From positions 2,422,126-2,486,125 of the forward strand of contig NZ_JAFBGM010000001.1 of the NCBI RefSeq assembly GCF_016811105.1: DNA of 64,000 nt, given 5' to 3'. Positions 17,730-27,601 of the stretch are shown one piece after another. Origin of the DNA: Aurantibacter crassamenti. Lineage in GTDB: Bacteria; Bacteroidota; Bacteroidia; Flavobacteriales; Flavobacteriaceae. Each line of letters begins with the position of its first letter. Within the stretch, counting starts at the first letter, position 1. A program made the translations under genes and the position numbers. The notes below the pieces were generated by a model. It was not told where the DNA came from, did not search any database, and worked only from the letters and a program-made list of their open reading frames with translations.

Positions 17730-18617
17730 ATGCAAATTGTAGCAACGTATATTAGAATTACCATTTTAGCACTTGTATTTGGCTTTTTATTGCTGCTTCC
17801 AGTGGCTTGTGGGCTAAAGGATCATGAAGCAGGTGGTATATTGGCACGTGTTGGTGAAAATTATTTATATGTAGAAGACGTTAGTCCACTTTTACATGAT
17901 GATATAAACGCACAAGATAGTGCCACAATTGTTTCAAACTTCATTAATAATTGGGCTGCTAAACAACTTTTGCTTGATAAAGCAAAAATTAATCTATCAG
18001 AAGAAAAGCTTGTTGGGTTTGATGCTCTGGTTAATGATTACAGGGCAGATTTATATACTAGGGCTTACAAAGATGCTTTAGTATGGAAGGGTACAGATAC
18101 TGTAATAAGTAAAGAGCAACTGAGTATTTTTTACGATAACGAAAAAGAAAATTTCAAGCTTAAAGAACGTGTTGTTAAACTGCGGTATGTAGAATTGCCA
18201 AAAGAATTCTCAGATAAAAAGAAAGTAAGTAGTAGTCTTAAAAATTTCACGGACAATGACAGAAGGTATCTAGATTCAATTGCAGTTCATTTTAAGAAGA
18301 TGAATTTTAATGATTCATTATGGATAGGAGCCTCAAAAGTGATAAATGAGATACCACCATTGAATCATGAAAATGAGGATAAATACCTAAAAAAATCACA
18401 ATTTGTCGAGCTAGAGGACGCAAAGGGGGTATATTTGGCAATGATTATTGAGGTGCGCAATAGTAATGATATTGCCCCGCTTTCTTTTGTTGAACCCACT
18501 TTAAGACAGGTACTTTTAAATCGACGAAAATTAGAATATGCACGAAAGCTTGAAACCGAAATCATCGATGAAGCCATTAAAGATAAAGAATTTGAAGTCT
18601 ATGCGAAAAGCGAGTAA
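17730..18617 (+). CDS. Periplasmic peptidyl-prolyl isomerase-like (SurA-related) lipoprotein
   Basis: A 295-residue exported protein. From the ATG at 17730 it begins MQIVATYIRITILALVFGFL, and the hydrophobic signal ends near LLPVACG, a possible although imperfect lipobox. The body is helical and charged, like the chaperone part of SurA/PrsA proteins (KQLLLDKAKINLSEEKLVGF, FYDNEKENFKLKERVVKLRY). No complete parvulin rotamase domain is evident. It probably acts as a chaperone for outer-membrane proteins together with the next gene product. The 3' end overlaps the next gene by 17 bp, indicating an operon. A TTG start further upstream at 17700 was rejected because it lies upstream of the promoter box and before the signal. 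Confidence 0.8.
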   Translation: MQIVATYIRITILALVFGFLLLLPVACGLKDHEAGGILARVGENYLYVEDVSPLLHDDINAQDSATIVSNFINNWAAKQLLLDKAKINLSEEKLVGFDALVNDYRADLYTRAYKDALVWKGTDTVISKEQLSIFYDNEKENFKLKERVVKLRYVELPKEFSDKKKVSSSLKNFTDNDRRYLDSIAVHFKKMNFNDSLWIGASKVINEIPPLNHENEDKYLKKSQFVELEDAKGVYLAMIIEVRNSNDIAPLSFVEPTLRQVLLNRRKLEYARKLETEIIDEAIKDKEFEVYAKSE

Positions 18618-20061
18618 ATTCATTTTAGCAATTGTATTAGTATTATCAACGGGGTTGGTAACTAGCCAAGAAACTAATGATAGTGTAACAGAACCATCAA
18701 CAGAAATAGTAGAGGTTGCTACTGATTCACTTGATGTAAGTATGGTAGAGAAAGATTCTATACCATTTGATAGAATAAAATTGGATGGCATATCGTCAGT
18801 AATTGGAGACTATGTAATTTTAGATTCAGATGTTGAAAAAGCATTAATAGATCTTAAAACACAGGGTGTTTCTACTGAAGATATTACAAAATGTGGACTT
18901 TTAGGTAAGTTAATGGAAGATCGCTTGTATGCGCATCAAGCAGTACAAGATAGTCTTCTAGTTTCAGATGATGAAGTAGCTGCTACCAGTGATCGTCAAT
19001 TACAAGGCTTAGTGCAGCAAGTAGGTTCTATGGAAAAAGTGCTTAAGTTTTATAGAAAAGATGATGAAGCAAGTTTGAGACTAGAAATTCAAAAAATAAA
19101 TAAACTTCAAATGCTTTCTGGTAAAATGCAACAAAGTATTGTTGAAGGCATAGAAATTACTCCAGAAGAAGTACGTCAGTTTTTCAGCAAGATACCTGAA
19201 GATGAACGACCTGTATTTGGCGCGGAGATGGAAATCTCACAAATTACAAAACAACCAGAAGCAACTGAAGAAGAAAAGCAGCGGACTATTGATAAATTAA
19301 ACGCAATAAAAGCAGATATTGAGGATAACGATGCCAGCTTCAATGTAAAAGCAATATTATATTCACAAGGACCTTCAAAATCACAAGGTGGACTTCTTGG
19401 AGTTATTACTAAAGAATCAGGATTTGATAAGCACTTTAAAGATGTGGTGTTTAGTTTAAGAGAAGGTGAAATTTCAGAACCATTCGAAACCCAATTTGGA
19501 TATCATATAGCATTTGTTGAGAAGATTAGGGGGCAAGAGCGAGATGTTAGACATATAATAATGATTCCTGAAATTTCAGAAGAATCTTTAAATAAAGCGA
19601 AGACCGAGCTTGATACCATAAGAAAACATATTATGGAAGGGAAATATACTTTTGCTCAAGCTGCGCAGAATTTCTCAGATGAAAAAGAAACAAAATTTGA
19701 TGGTGGTTTATTGAGAAACCCAATCAACTTTGATTCTCGTTTTGAATTAACAAAAATGGATCCTACTTTGTACAATCAGGTACGGAACTTAAAGGATAAT
19801 GAAATTTCTAATCCTATTTTTGAAAAGGACCCTAGAGGTGGTGCTTCAAAGTACAAATTATTGCAGATTACGAATCGTTATGATGAACATACAGCAGATT
19901 TTTCTAAAGATTATATGAAAATTCAGCAGTTAGCCAAAACAGAAAAACAATACAAAGCCATTAAAAAATGGATGGACGAGCACATTGAAGATACCTACAT
20001 CAGTGTTAATGGCGCCAGTAGAGAATGTGAGTTTGAGAATAATTGGCTAAAAGCAGAATAG
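18601..20061 (+). CDS. Periplasmic chaperone / peptidyl-prolyl cis-trans isomerase, SurA type
   Basis: A 486-residue exported protein starting MRKASKFILAIVLVLSTGLV, with a signal peptide cleaved near VTSQE. A SurA N-terminal chaperone part (about residues 50-190) precedes two parvulin-type rotamase domains. The first is marked by SQGPSKSQGGLLGVITKES and PFETQFGYHIAFVEKI. The second is marked by RHIIMIPEISEES, FSDEKETKFDGGLLRNPIN and a terminal QITNRYDEHTADF. It should assist folding of outer-membrane beta-barrels such as SusC, upstream of the BAM machinery. The ATG at 18601 lies inside the end of the previous gene; a longer start at 18538 would remove the signal from the N-terminus. moxR follows after 1 bp. 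Confidence 0.88.
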   Translation: MRKASKFILAIVLVLSTGLVTSQETNDSVTEPSTEIVEVATDSLDVSMVEKDSIPFDRIKLDGISSVIGDYVILDSDVEKALIDLKTQGVSTEDITKCGLLGKLMEDRLYAHQAVQDSLLVSDDEVAATSDRQLQGLVQQVGSMEKVLKFYRKDDEASLRLEIQKINKLQMLSGKMQQSIVEGIEITPEEVRQFFSKIPEDERPVFGAEMEISQITKQPEATEEEKQRTIDKLNAIKADIEDNDASFNVKAILYSQGPSKSQGGLLGVITKESGFDKHFKDVVFSLREGEISEPFETQFGYHIAFVEKIRGQERDVRHIIMIPEISEESLNKAKTELDTIRKHIMEGKYTFAQAAQNFSDEKETKFDGGLLRNPINFDSRFELTKMDPTLYNQVRNLKDNEISNPIFEKDPRGGASKYKLLQITNRYDEHTADFSKDYMKIQQLAKTEKQYKAIKKWMDEHIEDTYISVNGASRECEFENNWLKAE

Positions 20062-20062
20062 C

Positions 20063-21016
20063 ATGTCAGATGTAACTGCGGTTCAAAACTTGGTTAAAAG
20101 GCATATTGCGCTCAAGAATGAGATTGCAAAAGTTATTGTTGGTCAAGATTCAGTTATAGATCAAATTTTATTATCCATCTATACAGGTGGGCACTCGCTG
20201 TTGATAGGTGTTCCGGGTTTAGCGAAAACCTTAATGGTTAATACTATTGCTAAAACCCTAGGTTTAGATTTCAAACGAATACAATTTACACCAGATTTAA
20301 TGCCTAGTGATATTTTAGGTAGTGAGGTATTAGATCAGAATCGAAATTTCAAGTTTATTAAGGGGCCAATTTTCGCTAATATAATATTGGCAGATGAAAT
20401 TAACCGAACCCCTCCAAAAACGCAAGCTGCGCTATTAGAAGCGATGCAAGAACGTTCGGTGACCATTGCAGGTCAACAACATCAATTAGAATTACCATAT
20501 TTTGTACTAGCAACACAGAACCCGATAGAGCAAGAAGGTACTTATCCGCTTCCTGAGGCACAATTAGACCGCTTCATGTTTGCTATTGAGTTGAAATATC
20601 CTTCTAAATCAGAAGAAATACAAGTAGTAAAGAATACAACTTCAGATATTTCAAAAGATGTGAACGCTTTATTTAATGCAGAAGAGATTATTCAGGTACA
20701 GCAATTGGTGCGACGCATACCAGTGCCAGATAATGTAATTGACTATGCGGTTACTTTAGTGACAGCAACACGGCCTAAAGAACCTAATGCTACAGATTTT
20801 GTAAAGCAATATCTAGATTGGGGAGCAGGGCCTAGAGCTTCACAAAGTTTAATAATGGGAGCAAAAGCACATGCTGCGATTTCAGGAAAATTTTCACCAG
20901 ATATTGAAGATGTACAGGCAGTAGCGCACGGTATTCTCAGACATAGAATTATTAAAAACTATAAAGCAGAGGCAGAGGGGATATCGGAAGAAGATATTAT
21001 CACTAAGCTAATGTAG
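20063..21016 (+). CDS. MoxR-family AAA+ ATPase
   Basis: A 317-residue cytoplasmic AAA+ protein of the MoxR subgroup. These act as chaperones that help mature metal-containing or von Willebrand-domain protein complexes. Walker A GVPGLAKT, Walker B ILADEINRTPPKTQAALLEA and sensor 1 FVLATQNPIEQEGTYPLPEA are present, followed by the lid helix domain ending in HGILRHRI. In Bacteroidota moxR is often followed by BatA-E and DUF58 genes. Here none follows, and the next gene is aconitase after 158 bp. It begins one base after the SurA stop and is therefore in the PPIase operon. Confidence 0.92.
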   Translation: MSDVTAVQNLVKRHIALKNEIAKVIVGQDSVIDQILLSIYTGGHSLLIGVPGLAKTLMVNTIAKTLGLDFKRIQFTPDLMPSDILGSEVLDQNRNFKFIKGPIFANIILADEINRTPPKTQAALLEAMQERSVTIAGQQHQLELPYFVLATQNPIEQEGTYPLPEAQLDRFMFAIELKYPSKSEEIQVVKNTTSDISKDVNALFNAEEIIQVQQLVRRIPVPDNVIDYAVTLVTATRPKEPNATDFVKQYLDWGAGPRASQSLIMGAKAHAAISGKFSPDIEDVQAVAHGILRHRIIKNYKAEAEGISEEDIITKLM

Positions 21017-21174
21017 TTTTTTGTTAATATTTTACCGTAAAAAAGTGATATTCATAGAATTTTAGTCTAATTTTTCCGTTAACAATAAACAAAAATTTAC
21101 AAGAGATAAAATTTCTCAAAACTTGTAGATTTTCTTAATTTTACATAATTACACAAATTCAAAACAACAAGATA

Positions 21175-23448
21175 ATGGCATTCGATATCGACATGATTAA
21201 AGGGGTATATGCTAGTATGGCGGAGCGCGTTGATAAAGCTCGCGAAATCGTAGGCAAACCGTTAACCCTTTCAGAAAAGATTTTATATTCTCATTTATGG
21301 GATGGTAACCCCACAACGGCCTTTTCAAGAGGAAAAGACTACGTTGATTTTGCGCCAGATCGAATTGCATGTCAAGATGCTACTGCTCAAATGGCTTTAT
21401 TGCAATTTATGCAGGCAGGAAAGAAAAAAGTTGCTGTGCCAACAACTGTACATTGTGATCACTTGATACAAGCAAAAAGTGGTGCAGCTGCAGATTTAAA
21501 GATGGCAAATAGCACAAGTGCTGAGGTTTTTGATTTTTTAGAATCTGTTTCTAATAAATATGGAATAGGTTTTTGGAAACCAGGTGCCGGTATTATTCAC
21601 CAAGTTGTATTGGAAAATTATGCTTTTCCTGGAGGAATGATGATTGGTACTGATTCACATACAGTAAATGCTGGTGGATTAGGTATGGTTGCTATTGGTG
21701 TTGGTGGTGCTGATGCTGTTGATGTAATGGCAGGTATGGCTTGGGAATTAAAATTCCCGAAATTAATTGGTGTTCGTTTGACTGGAACTATTTCAGGATG
21801 GACGGCTCCTAAAGATGTAATATTAAAAGTTGCTGAAATACTTACTGCCAAAGGAGGTACAGGGGCAATTGTAGAATATTTTGGTTCTGGTGCTAAATCA
21901 CTTTCATGTACCGGAAAAGGTACCATTTGTAACATGGGTGCTGAAATAGGAGCTACAACTTCAACCTTCGGTTATGATGAGTCTATGGAGCGTTATTTAC
22001 GTGCCACTGACCGTTCTGATGTAGCTGATGCAGCAAATGTTGTTAAAGAATATTTAACTGCAGATGATGAAGTATATGCTAATCCAGAAAATTACTTTGA
22101 TCAGGTTATTGATATTGACCTTTCTAAATTAACTCCGTTATTAAATGGTCCGTTTACGCCAGATTTGTCTACTGCTGCTGGATCTGATATGACAGCAAAA
22201 GCCACTAAAAATGAGTGGCCATTGCAAGTAGAGTGGGGTTTAATAGGGTCTTGTACCAACTCTTCTTATGAAGATTTGTCTCGTGCTTCTTCAATAGCGC
22301 AACAAGCTTTAGATAAAGGACTAAAAATGAAAGCTGAATTGGGTATTAACCCAGGTTCAGAGCAAGTACGTTTCACGGCAGCTCGTGATGGTATTATAGA
22401 GGTTTTCGAAAAATTAGATGCGAAAATATTCACTAATGCTTGTGGTCCATGTATTGGGCAATGGGCAAGATATAGTGATCCAAAGAACGCGCCAAAGAAT
22501 AGTATTGTACATTCTTTCAACAGAAACTTTGCTAAAAGAGCTGATGGTAACCCAAATACGCATGCTTTTGTTGCCTCACCTGAATTGACAGCAGCTATTG
22601 CAATTGCAGGTCGATTAGATTTTAACCCAGTTACTGATACCTTAATTAATGAAAACGGTCAAGAGGTTAAATTTGATGAGCCTACAGGGTGGGAGTTACC
22701 ACCAAAAGGTTTTGAAGTTGAAGACGCAGGTTTCTTAGCACCAGATGAAGATGGTTCAGGTGTTGAAGTAGTTGTAGCTGATAGTTCAGAACGTTTGCAA
22801 TTATTAGAGCCCTTTGTGCCTATCAGAGATGAAGAATTAAAAGGAGCTAAATTGCTTATCAAAGCTTTCGGAAAATGTACTACGGATCATATTTCTATGG
22901 CCGGACCATGGTTACGTTATAGAGGTCACTTAGATAACATTTCAAATAACTGTTTGATTGGCGCTGTTAATGCATTCAATAAGCAAACTAATTTGGTGAA
23001 AAATCAAATTGACGGTGAATATGGTGGTGTGCCAGATACGCAGCGTGCATATAAAGCATCTGGTATAAAAACAGTAGTTGTTGGTGACCATAACTATGGT
23101 GAAGGTTCATCGCGTGAACACGCAGCTATGGAGCCTCGTCATTTGGGTGTAGCGGCAGTAATAGTTAAATCTTTTGCTCGTATTCATGAAACAAACTTGA
23201 AAAAGCAAGGTATGTTAGGTTTAACCTTTGCTACTGAAAGTGATTATGATTTAATACAAGAAGACGATACTTTCAATTTTGTTGACATCGCTGATTTCGC
23301 CCCTGGTAAACCGTTAACTATAGAAGTTGCGCATGCCGATGGTAGTTCTGACACTATTCTTGTAAATCATACATATAATGCGGCGCAAATAGGTTGGTAC
23401 AGAGAAGGTTCTGCACTAAACGTTATTAAACGTGAAAGCGCAGCATAA
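21175..23448 (+). CDS. acn: Aconitate hydratase (mitochondrial-type)
   Basis: A 757-residue TCA-cycle enzyme interconverting citrate and isocitrate through cis-aconitate. The three [4Fe-4S] cysteines are in [11 protein letters not shown] and [11 protein letters not shown]. The substrate-binding [14 protein letters not shown] and [16 protein letters not shown] are also complete. The swivelling domain 4 near the C-terminus contains [20 protein letters not shown]. The length and motif wording match the mitochondrial ACO2-like form used by Bacteroidota rather than the E. coli AcnA or AcnB forms. The gene has its own 158-bp leader with a weak inverted repeat and is followed by a terminator, so it is probably monocistronic. 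Confidence 0.97.
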   Translation: MAFDIDMIKGVYASMAERVDKAREIVGKPLTLSEKILYSHLWDGNPTTAFSRGKDYVDFAPDRIACQDATAQMALLQFMQAGKKKVAVPTTVHCDHLIQAKSGAAADLKMANSTSAEVFDFLESVSNKYGIGFWKPGAGIIHQVVLENYAFPGGMMIGTDSHTVNAGGLGMVAIGVGGADAVDVMAGMAWELKFPKLIGVRLTGTISGWTAPKDVILKVAEILTAKGGTGAIVEYFGSGAKSLSCTGKGTICNMGAEIGATTSTFGYDESMERYLRATDRSDVADAANVVKEYLTADDEVYANPENYFDQVIDIDLSKLTPLLNGPFTPDLSTAAGSDMTAKATKNEWPLQVEWGLIGSCTNSSYEDLSRASSIAQQALDKGLKMKAELGINPGSEQVRFTAARDGIIEVFEKLDAKIFTNACGPCIGQWARYSDPKNAPKNSIVHSFNRNFAKRADGNPNTHAFVASPELTAAIAIAGRLDFNPVTDTLINENGQEVKFDEPTGWELPPKGFEVEDAGFLAPDEDGSGVEVVVADSSERLQLLEPFVPIRDEELKGAKLLIKAFGKCTTDHISMAGPWLRYRGHLDNISNNCLIGAVNAFNKQTNLVKNQIDGEYGGVPDTQRAYKASGIKTVVVGDHNYGEGSSREHAAMEPRHLGVAAVIVKSFARIHETNLKKQGMLGLTFATESDYDLIQEDDTFNFVDIADFAPGKPLTIEVAHADGSSDTILVNHTYNAAQIGWYREGSALNVIKRESAA

Positions 23449-23466
23449 TTACGGTAGATAAAAAAT

Positions 23467-23494
23467 AAAACTCCTGATATTAGTCAGGAGTTTT
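23467..23494 (+). terminator. Intrinsic terminator of aconitase
   Basis: AAAACTCCTGA and TCAGGAGTTTT form a perfect 11-bp stem around a TATTAG loop, followed by further T bases. It starts 18 bp after the aconitase stop codon. Confidence 0.88.
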
Positions 23495-23522
23495 TTAGTT
23501 TTGAGTAAATCCTCCACATCTA

Positions 23523-24083
23523 ATGATAAAGAAAAAGACGGTACTTAATGTTCTATTGATAGGCCTAGTATTGTCATTTTTTGTAACACCCTTGGGTGAT
23601 TTCAGTAAAGAACTGTTGAACAAATGGTTTGCCACTTCACCAACAATAATCAGTGTTAATAAGCAAGGTAAAATTGATAATTACAATTGGAAGTTAAAAG
23701 ATGCGAATTGGGATTTTTTTAATTTTAAAAAATCAGAAGGTAAAGTAGTATTTATTAATTTTTGGACTACCTGGCATTTGCCATCAAGGGCACAGTTAGA
23801 TGATATTCAAAAACTTTATGATCGATACAAAGGTCAAGTTGATTTTTATATCATTACGGATGAAGAACAATCGTTGCCAAATGAATTTATGGCTAAAAAG
23901 GGATATACCTTTCCGATTACATACCAGATAATTGACGAGCCAAGTCCTATTAAATTATTGAAACCTTCAGGAACTTATCTTCTTGATAAAAAAGGAAATA
24001 TTGTTATACATCAAACAGCAATAGCAGATTGGGATAATAATAAAGTTTTTGAGTTAATTAATAGACTTTTAACGGAGCAATAG
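23523..24083 (+). CDS. Thioredoxin-fold (TlpA-like) protein without catalytic cysteines
   Basis: A 186-residue membrane-anchored periplasmic protein. One hydrophobic anchor (LNVLLIGLVLSFFVTPLG) is followed by a TlpA-type thioredoxin fold: GKVVFINFWTTWHLPSRAQL, FYIITDEEQ, the cis-Pro region KGYTFPITYQ, and the strand GTYLLDKKGNIVIHQTA. In active TlpA proteins the segment reads W-A-T-W-C-x-x-C. Here it reads WTTWHLPS, so both cysteines are replaced, by His and Ser. There is no other Cys in the protein. It therefore cannot act as a thiol oxidoreductase by the usual mechanism and may be a binding or structural relative. It sits 74 bp after aconitase, behind a terminator. Confidence 0.87.
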   Translation: MIKKKTVLNVLLIGLVLSFFVTPLGDFSKELLNKWFATSPTIISVNKQGKIDNYNWKLKDANWDFFNFKKSEGKVVFINFWTTWHLPSRAQLDDIQKLYDRYKGQVDFYIITDEEQSLPNEFMAKKGYTFPITYQIIDEPSPIKLLKPSGTYLLDKKGNIVIHQTAIADWDNNKVFELINRLLTEQ

Positions 24084-24240
24084 ATTCAAGTGTAATTATT
24101 ATTTAAGAATTAATTTTACTGTCCACATTATTTTAAAGGAAATAGATGTTTAGATAAAAGGAAGCCACCTACAAGTGTTTTTTTTATGTGTGAAAGCACC
24201 GTATTCTCTGTGATTTTTCAAGTAATTAATATGAATAAAG

Positions 24241-24269
24241 AAAGCCATCCGTACAGTACGAATGGCTTT
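24241..24269 (-). terminator. Intrinsic terminator of tRNA-Leu
   Basis: AAAGCCAT and ATGGCTTT pair, with an inner CGTA/TACG stem and a short loop, and a T-rich stretch follows on the minus strand. It begins 4 bp after the tRNA 3' end. Confidence 0.75.
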
Positions 24270-24272
24270 TTG

Positions 24273-24356
24273 TGCGCACGAGAAGACTCGAACTTCCACG
24301 GCCTAGTGGCCACCAGCCCCTCAAGCTGGCGCGTCTACCAATTCCGCCACGTGCGC
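24273..24356 (-). tRNA. tRNA-Leu (anticodon GAG)
   Basis: Read on the minus strand, the gene starts GCGCACGTGGCGGAATTGG. The acceptor stem GCGCACG/CGTGCGC is perfect. The D arm carries the GGTAGACGC loop. The anticodon stem CCAGC/GCTGG surrounds the loop TTGAGGG with anticodon GAG. There is a long variable arm (GTGGCCACTAGGCCGTG region), and the T arm contains GTTCGAGTC. The long variable arm is diagnostic for leucine or serine, and the anticodon assigns leucine (CUC/CUU codons). CCA is not encoded. Confidence 0.97.
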
Positions 24357-24374
24357 CTATTTTGATAGAGAGGG

Positions 24375-24382
24375 CAAATATA
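24375..24382 (-). promoter_or_regulatory. TAnnTTTG promoter box of tRNA-Leu
   Basis: On the minus strand TATATTTG is an exact -7 match 18 bp before the tRNA 5' end. No convincing TTTG was seen at the -33 position. Confidence 0.4.
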
Positions 24383-24550
24383 ATATCCTTTTTGATTTAT
24401 AGATTAAGAACTTGTTTAAAGTTTTACGATTAACATCAGAAATAATAGAAATATACCTGTTTAATGCCTTTTAAGAGTTACAGATTAGATTTGTAAAACA
24501 AAAAAGGAAAAAACAGGTATATCAGTTGATTAATTGAGTTGATGTGCGTA

Positions 24551-25939
24551 TTAAAACTTGAAATATTCTTTAGCGTTGTTGTAACAGATATCTTCAACCA
24601 TTTTACCAATCCATTCCATATCGTTAGGTAATTCTCCACTTTGAATTTCCTTACCGAAAAGGTTGCAGAGTATTCTTCTAAAATATTCATGACGTGGAAA
24701 AGAAAGAAAGCTTCTTGAATCTGTAAGCATACCAACAAAAGTACTTAGTATGCCCATGTTTGAAAGTGCATCTAATTGGTCAATCATTCCATTCTTTTGG
24801 TCTAAGAACCACCAACCTGAACCCCATTGCACCTTACCTTTAACACTACCATCATTATAGTTGCCAATCATAGTGGCCATAATTTCATTATCGGCAGGGT
24901 TAAGATTGTAGATAATAGTTTTAGTTAATTGGTCAGTAGCATCAAGGCCATTAAGAAATGACGATAGACCCTCGGCTTGTTTGAAGTCTCCAATGGAATC
25001 CCAGCCTGTATCCGGACCTAGAATTTGATGCATTCGACTGTTGTTATTACGTAATGCACCTAAGTGAAACTGTTGTACCCATCCGAATTCATGATACGTT
25101 TCAGAAAGAAACTGTAGTAGTGCCATCTGAAACTTTTGCGCATCTTGAAAACCTATTACTTTTCCTTCTCTTTTTTTGCTAAAGATGGCAGCAACCTCAG
25201 ATTCAGTATAATCAATCTTATATAATTGATTCAATCCGTGATCACATAATCTACATCCATTTTCATGAAAATATGCAATACGGTTTTTAAGTGCTTCACA
25301 TAATTCATTAAAAGTTGAAATAGTACTATCAGCAGCAACGCTTAGACTATTTATATAATCATTATAGCCTTCGTTTTGAATTAATATCGATTTATCAGGT
25401 CTAAATGCAGTGCTCACTTTGGTGGTAAAATCACTCTTAGCAAGACTTTTATGGTGTTCTAAGTTGTCCGTAGGATCTTCGGTTGTACAAAGAAATTCAA
25501 CATTCATTTTAGAAATTAGACCTCGCGAACTGTATTCTTGCGTTTGTAATTTTGCTTGAGTTTCTTCAAAAATTCTATTTGAACTTTTAGGAGATAATAA
25601 CTCATCTATACCAAAGTATGCAGAGAGTTCTAAGTGTGTCCAGTGGAATAGGGGATTCCTCATTGTGTAGGGTACAGCATAGGCCCACTTTTCAAATTTT
25701 TCAGCGTCAGTAGCATTTCCGGTAATATACTTTTCGTTTATGCCTAAGGTTCGCATGGCGCGCCATTTGTAATGGTCACCATTTATCCATGCTTGTGTTA
25801 TATTGTCAAAACCATGGTTTGTCGCCAATTGTTCAGGAGGTAAATGATTGTGATAATCAATTATTGGCATTTTTTTTGCAAAATTATGGTAAAGCTCTTC
25901 TGAATATTTATTCTCTAATAAAAAATTAGCGTGTATCAA
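24551..25939 (-). CDS. uxaC: Uronate isomerase (glucuronate isomerase)
   Basis: A 462-residue cytoplasmic enzyme converting D-glucuronate to D-fructuronate and D-galacturonate to D-tagaturonate. Family hallmarks are PIIDYHNHLPPEQLATN near residue 25 with the metal-site histidines, NPLFHWTHLELSAYFGI, FLCTTEDPTDNLEHH, and WVQQFHLGALRNNN, GPDTGWDSIGDF and RHEYFRRILCNLFG towards the end. The frame must begin at TTG (25939), since a stop precedes it in frame and the following ANFLLENKYSEELYHNFAKK aligns with the family N-terminus. It diverges from the DUF1080 operon across 270 bp that contain a large LacI-type dyad. This suggests that the sugar released by the locus is, or contains, a uronic acid. 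Confidence 0.94.
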   Translation of the reverse strand: MIHANFLLENKYSEELYHNFAKKMPIIDYHNHLPPEQLATNHGFDNITQAWINGDHYKWRAMRTLGINEKYITGNATDAEKFEKWAYAVPYTMRNPLFHWTHLELSAYFGIDELLSPKSSNRIFEETQAKLQTQEYSSRGLISKMNVEFLCTTEDPTDNLEHHKSLAKSDFTTKVSTAFRPDKSILIQNEGYNDYINSLSVAADSTISTFNELCEALKNRIAYFHENGCRLCDHGLNQLYKIDYTESEVAAIFSKKREGKVIGFQDAQKFQMALLQFLSETYHEFGWVQQFHLGALRNNNSRMHQILGPDTGWDSIGDFKQAEGLSSFLNGLDATDQLTKTIIYNLNPADNEIMATMIGNYNDGSVKGKVQWGSGWWFLDQKNGMIDQLDALSNMGILSTFVGMLTDSRSFLSFPRHEYFRRILCNLFGKEIQSGELPNDMEWIGKMVEDICYNNAKEYFKF

Positions 25940-26100
25940 ATTGATTGTTTTTTTATGAAAAAGTCATGATTGCCTTGCTATTTAAATGAGTCCAACTGCG
26001 ATAACTAAAAAAAATATCGCTTTCTCCATTTATTATAATAGTGACGGTAATTGAATTAACTTACTTCGTTATTAATTTAACCAGAATAATTGGGTACAAG

Positions 26101-26148
26101 TTAAAAATATTTTTTACATTCGTTAACGTTAACGTAAAATATTTTTAA
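26101..26148. promoter_or_regulatory. Large dyad with CGTTAACGTTAACG core, putative LacI-type operator
   Basis: CGTTAACGTTAACG (26121-26134) is a perfect 14-bp palindrome. It is embedded in a wider inverted repeat, TTAAAAATATTTT...AC on the left and GTAAAATATTTTTAA on the right. It lies 75 bp before the DUF1080 operon and about 180 bp before the divergent uxaC. The 11-mer TTCGTTAACGT recurs upstream of susC at 37089-37099. A regulator of LacI type is encoded at the end of the operon. Confidence 0.65.
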
Positions 26149-26209
26149 CAACCTTTTTTCTACTTAAGAAACGAAAAAATACAACTAACTAACTTAAAAA
26201 GAAGTACTT

Positions 26210-27586
26210 ATGATTAAAAATGCAACTTTGAATTTGGTTTTTGCACTACTAATCGGATTTTCATGTTCTGCTCAAGACAATTGGGAAATGTTATTCAATG
26301 GAAAAGACTTGAAGAATTTTGAGCAATTGAATGGAACTGCTCCATATGAAATAAAAAACAAGGAACTAATAGGCACATCAAAAATGGGTACGCCAAATAG
26401 TTTCATGGCTACCAAAAAGAAATATTCAGATTTTATTTTAGAGTTTGATGTTTTTGTAGAAAACGGTTTGAATTCTGGTGTTCAATTTAGAAGTATTAGT
26501 TCTCCTGATATTATGGATGGGCGAGTACACGGTTATCAATGTGAAATTGAAACTAGTTCAAGAAAATGGGCTGGTGGAATTTATGACGAAGCTAGAAATG
26601 GATGGCTTTATCCGTTGTCACGTAATAAAAAAGGTCAGCAAGCTTTTGTTCCAGGTCAATGGAATCATTACCGTATTGAGGCAATTGGTAATACTATTCG
26701 CACTTGGGTAAATAATGTTCAATGTGCTAATTTGGTTGATGATACAACTGCTGAAGGTATTATTGCATTTCAAGTTCATGGAATTGGTGATCATAAAGAA
26801 CTAGAAGGAAAAATTGTTAAGTGGAAAAACATTAAAATCAAAACAACTGATTTAGAGAATTCAAGAAACGCGGTTGATTCTGATGTTCCTGAATTTAGTT
26901 ATTTATCAAATAAACTTACAGAAAATGAAGTACGTACCGGCTGGCGTTTTCTTTGGGATGGTAAAACTACTAATGGATGGAGAGGAGCAAAGCTTGATAA
27001 GTTTCCAGAAAAAGGTTGGGAGATGAATGATGGTATACTTACTGTTCTTTCTTCTGGCGGTGCTGAATCTAGAAATGGTGGTGATATTGTTACTACAGAT
27101 TCTTTTAGTGATTTTGAATTAAGTGTTGATTTTAAAATGACCAAAGGTGCTAATAGTGGTATTAAGTATTTTGTAGATTCTGAATTAAATAAAGGTGAAG
27201 GGTCTGCAATTGGTATGGAATTTCAAGTGTTAGATGATAAAGTTCACCCAGACGCGAAACAAGGAAAAAACGGAAACAGAACAGTTGGCTCTTTATATGA
27301 TTTAATTCGTGCAGAAAATAGTGATAGTTCAAGAGGTAAAAACTTTAAAGGAATTGGGAAGTGGAACAATGCAAGAATTGTTGTGAAAGGTGGCCATGTT
27401 GAGCATTGGTTAAACCAAGTTAAAGTTGTTGAGTTTGATCGTTTCAGTCAAATGTTCAAAGCCCTTGTAGAAAGAAGTAAGTACGAAAAATGGGAAAATT
27501 TCGGACGTATACCTGAAGGTTTGATTTTGTTACAAGATCATGGTGATGAGGTTTCGTTTAAAAATATAAAGATTAGAGAGTACTAA
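26210..27586 (+). CDS. Double DUF1080 (3-keto-disaccharide hydrolase-type) protein
   Basis: A 458-residue exported protein. A signal peptide ends near FSCSAQ. Two concanavalin-like DUF1080 domains follow. The first (about residues 25-215) has [27 protein letters not shown] and [20 protein letters not shown]. The second (about residues 245-458) has [32 protein letters not shown] and [20 protein letters not shown]. Members of this family cleave glycosides already oxidised at C3. The gene starts a four-gene operon with a Gfo/Idh/MocA oxidoreductase that could supply such a 3-keto substrate. Which sugar is handled cannot be read from the sequence. Confidence 0.9.
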   Translation: MIKNATLNLVFALLIGFSCSAQDNWEMLFNGKDLKNFEQLNGTAPYEIKNKELIGTSKMGTPNSFMATKKKYSDFILEFDVFVENGLNSGVQFRSISSPDIMDGRVHGYQCEIETSSRKWAGGIYDEARNGWLYPLSRNKKGQQAFVPGQWNHYRIEAIGNTIRTWVNNVQCANLVDDTTAEGIIAFQVHGIGDHKELEGKIVKWKNIKIKTTDLENSRNAVDSDVPEFSYLSNKLTENEVRTGWRFLWDGKTTNGWRGAKLDKFPEKGWEMNDGILTVLSSGGAESRNGGDIVTTDSFSDFELSVDFKMTKGANSGIKYFVDSELNKGEGSAIGMEFQVLDDKVHPDAKQGKNGNRTVGSLYDLIRAENSDSSRGKNFKGIGKWNNARIVVKGGHVEHWLNQVKVVEFDRFSQMFKALVERSKYEKWENFGRIPEGLILLQDHGDEVSFKNIKIREY

Positions 27587-27601
27587 TAAATAAATATAAG
27601 A

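Noticed and set aside
21077-21083. CGTTAAC half-site upstream of aconitase, similar to the LacI-type dyads.
   Set aside because: It is a single half-site (CCGTTAACA) without the palindrome or flanks seen at the sugar locus.
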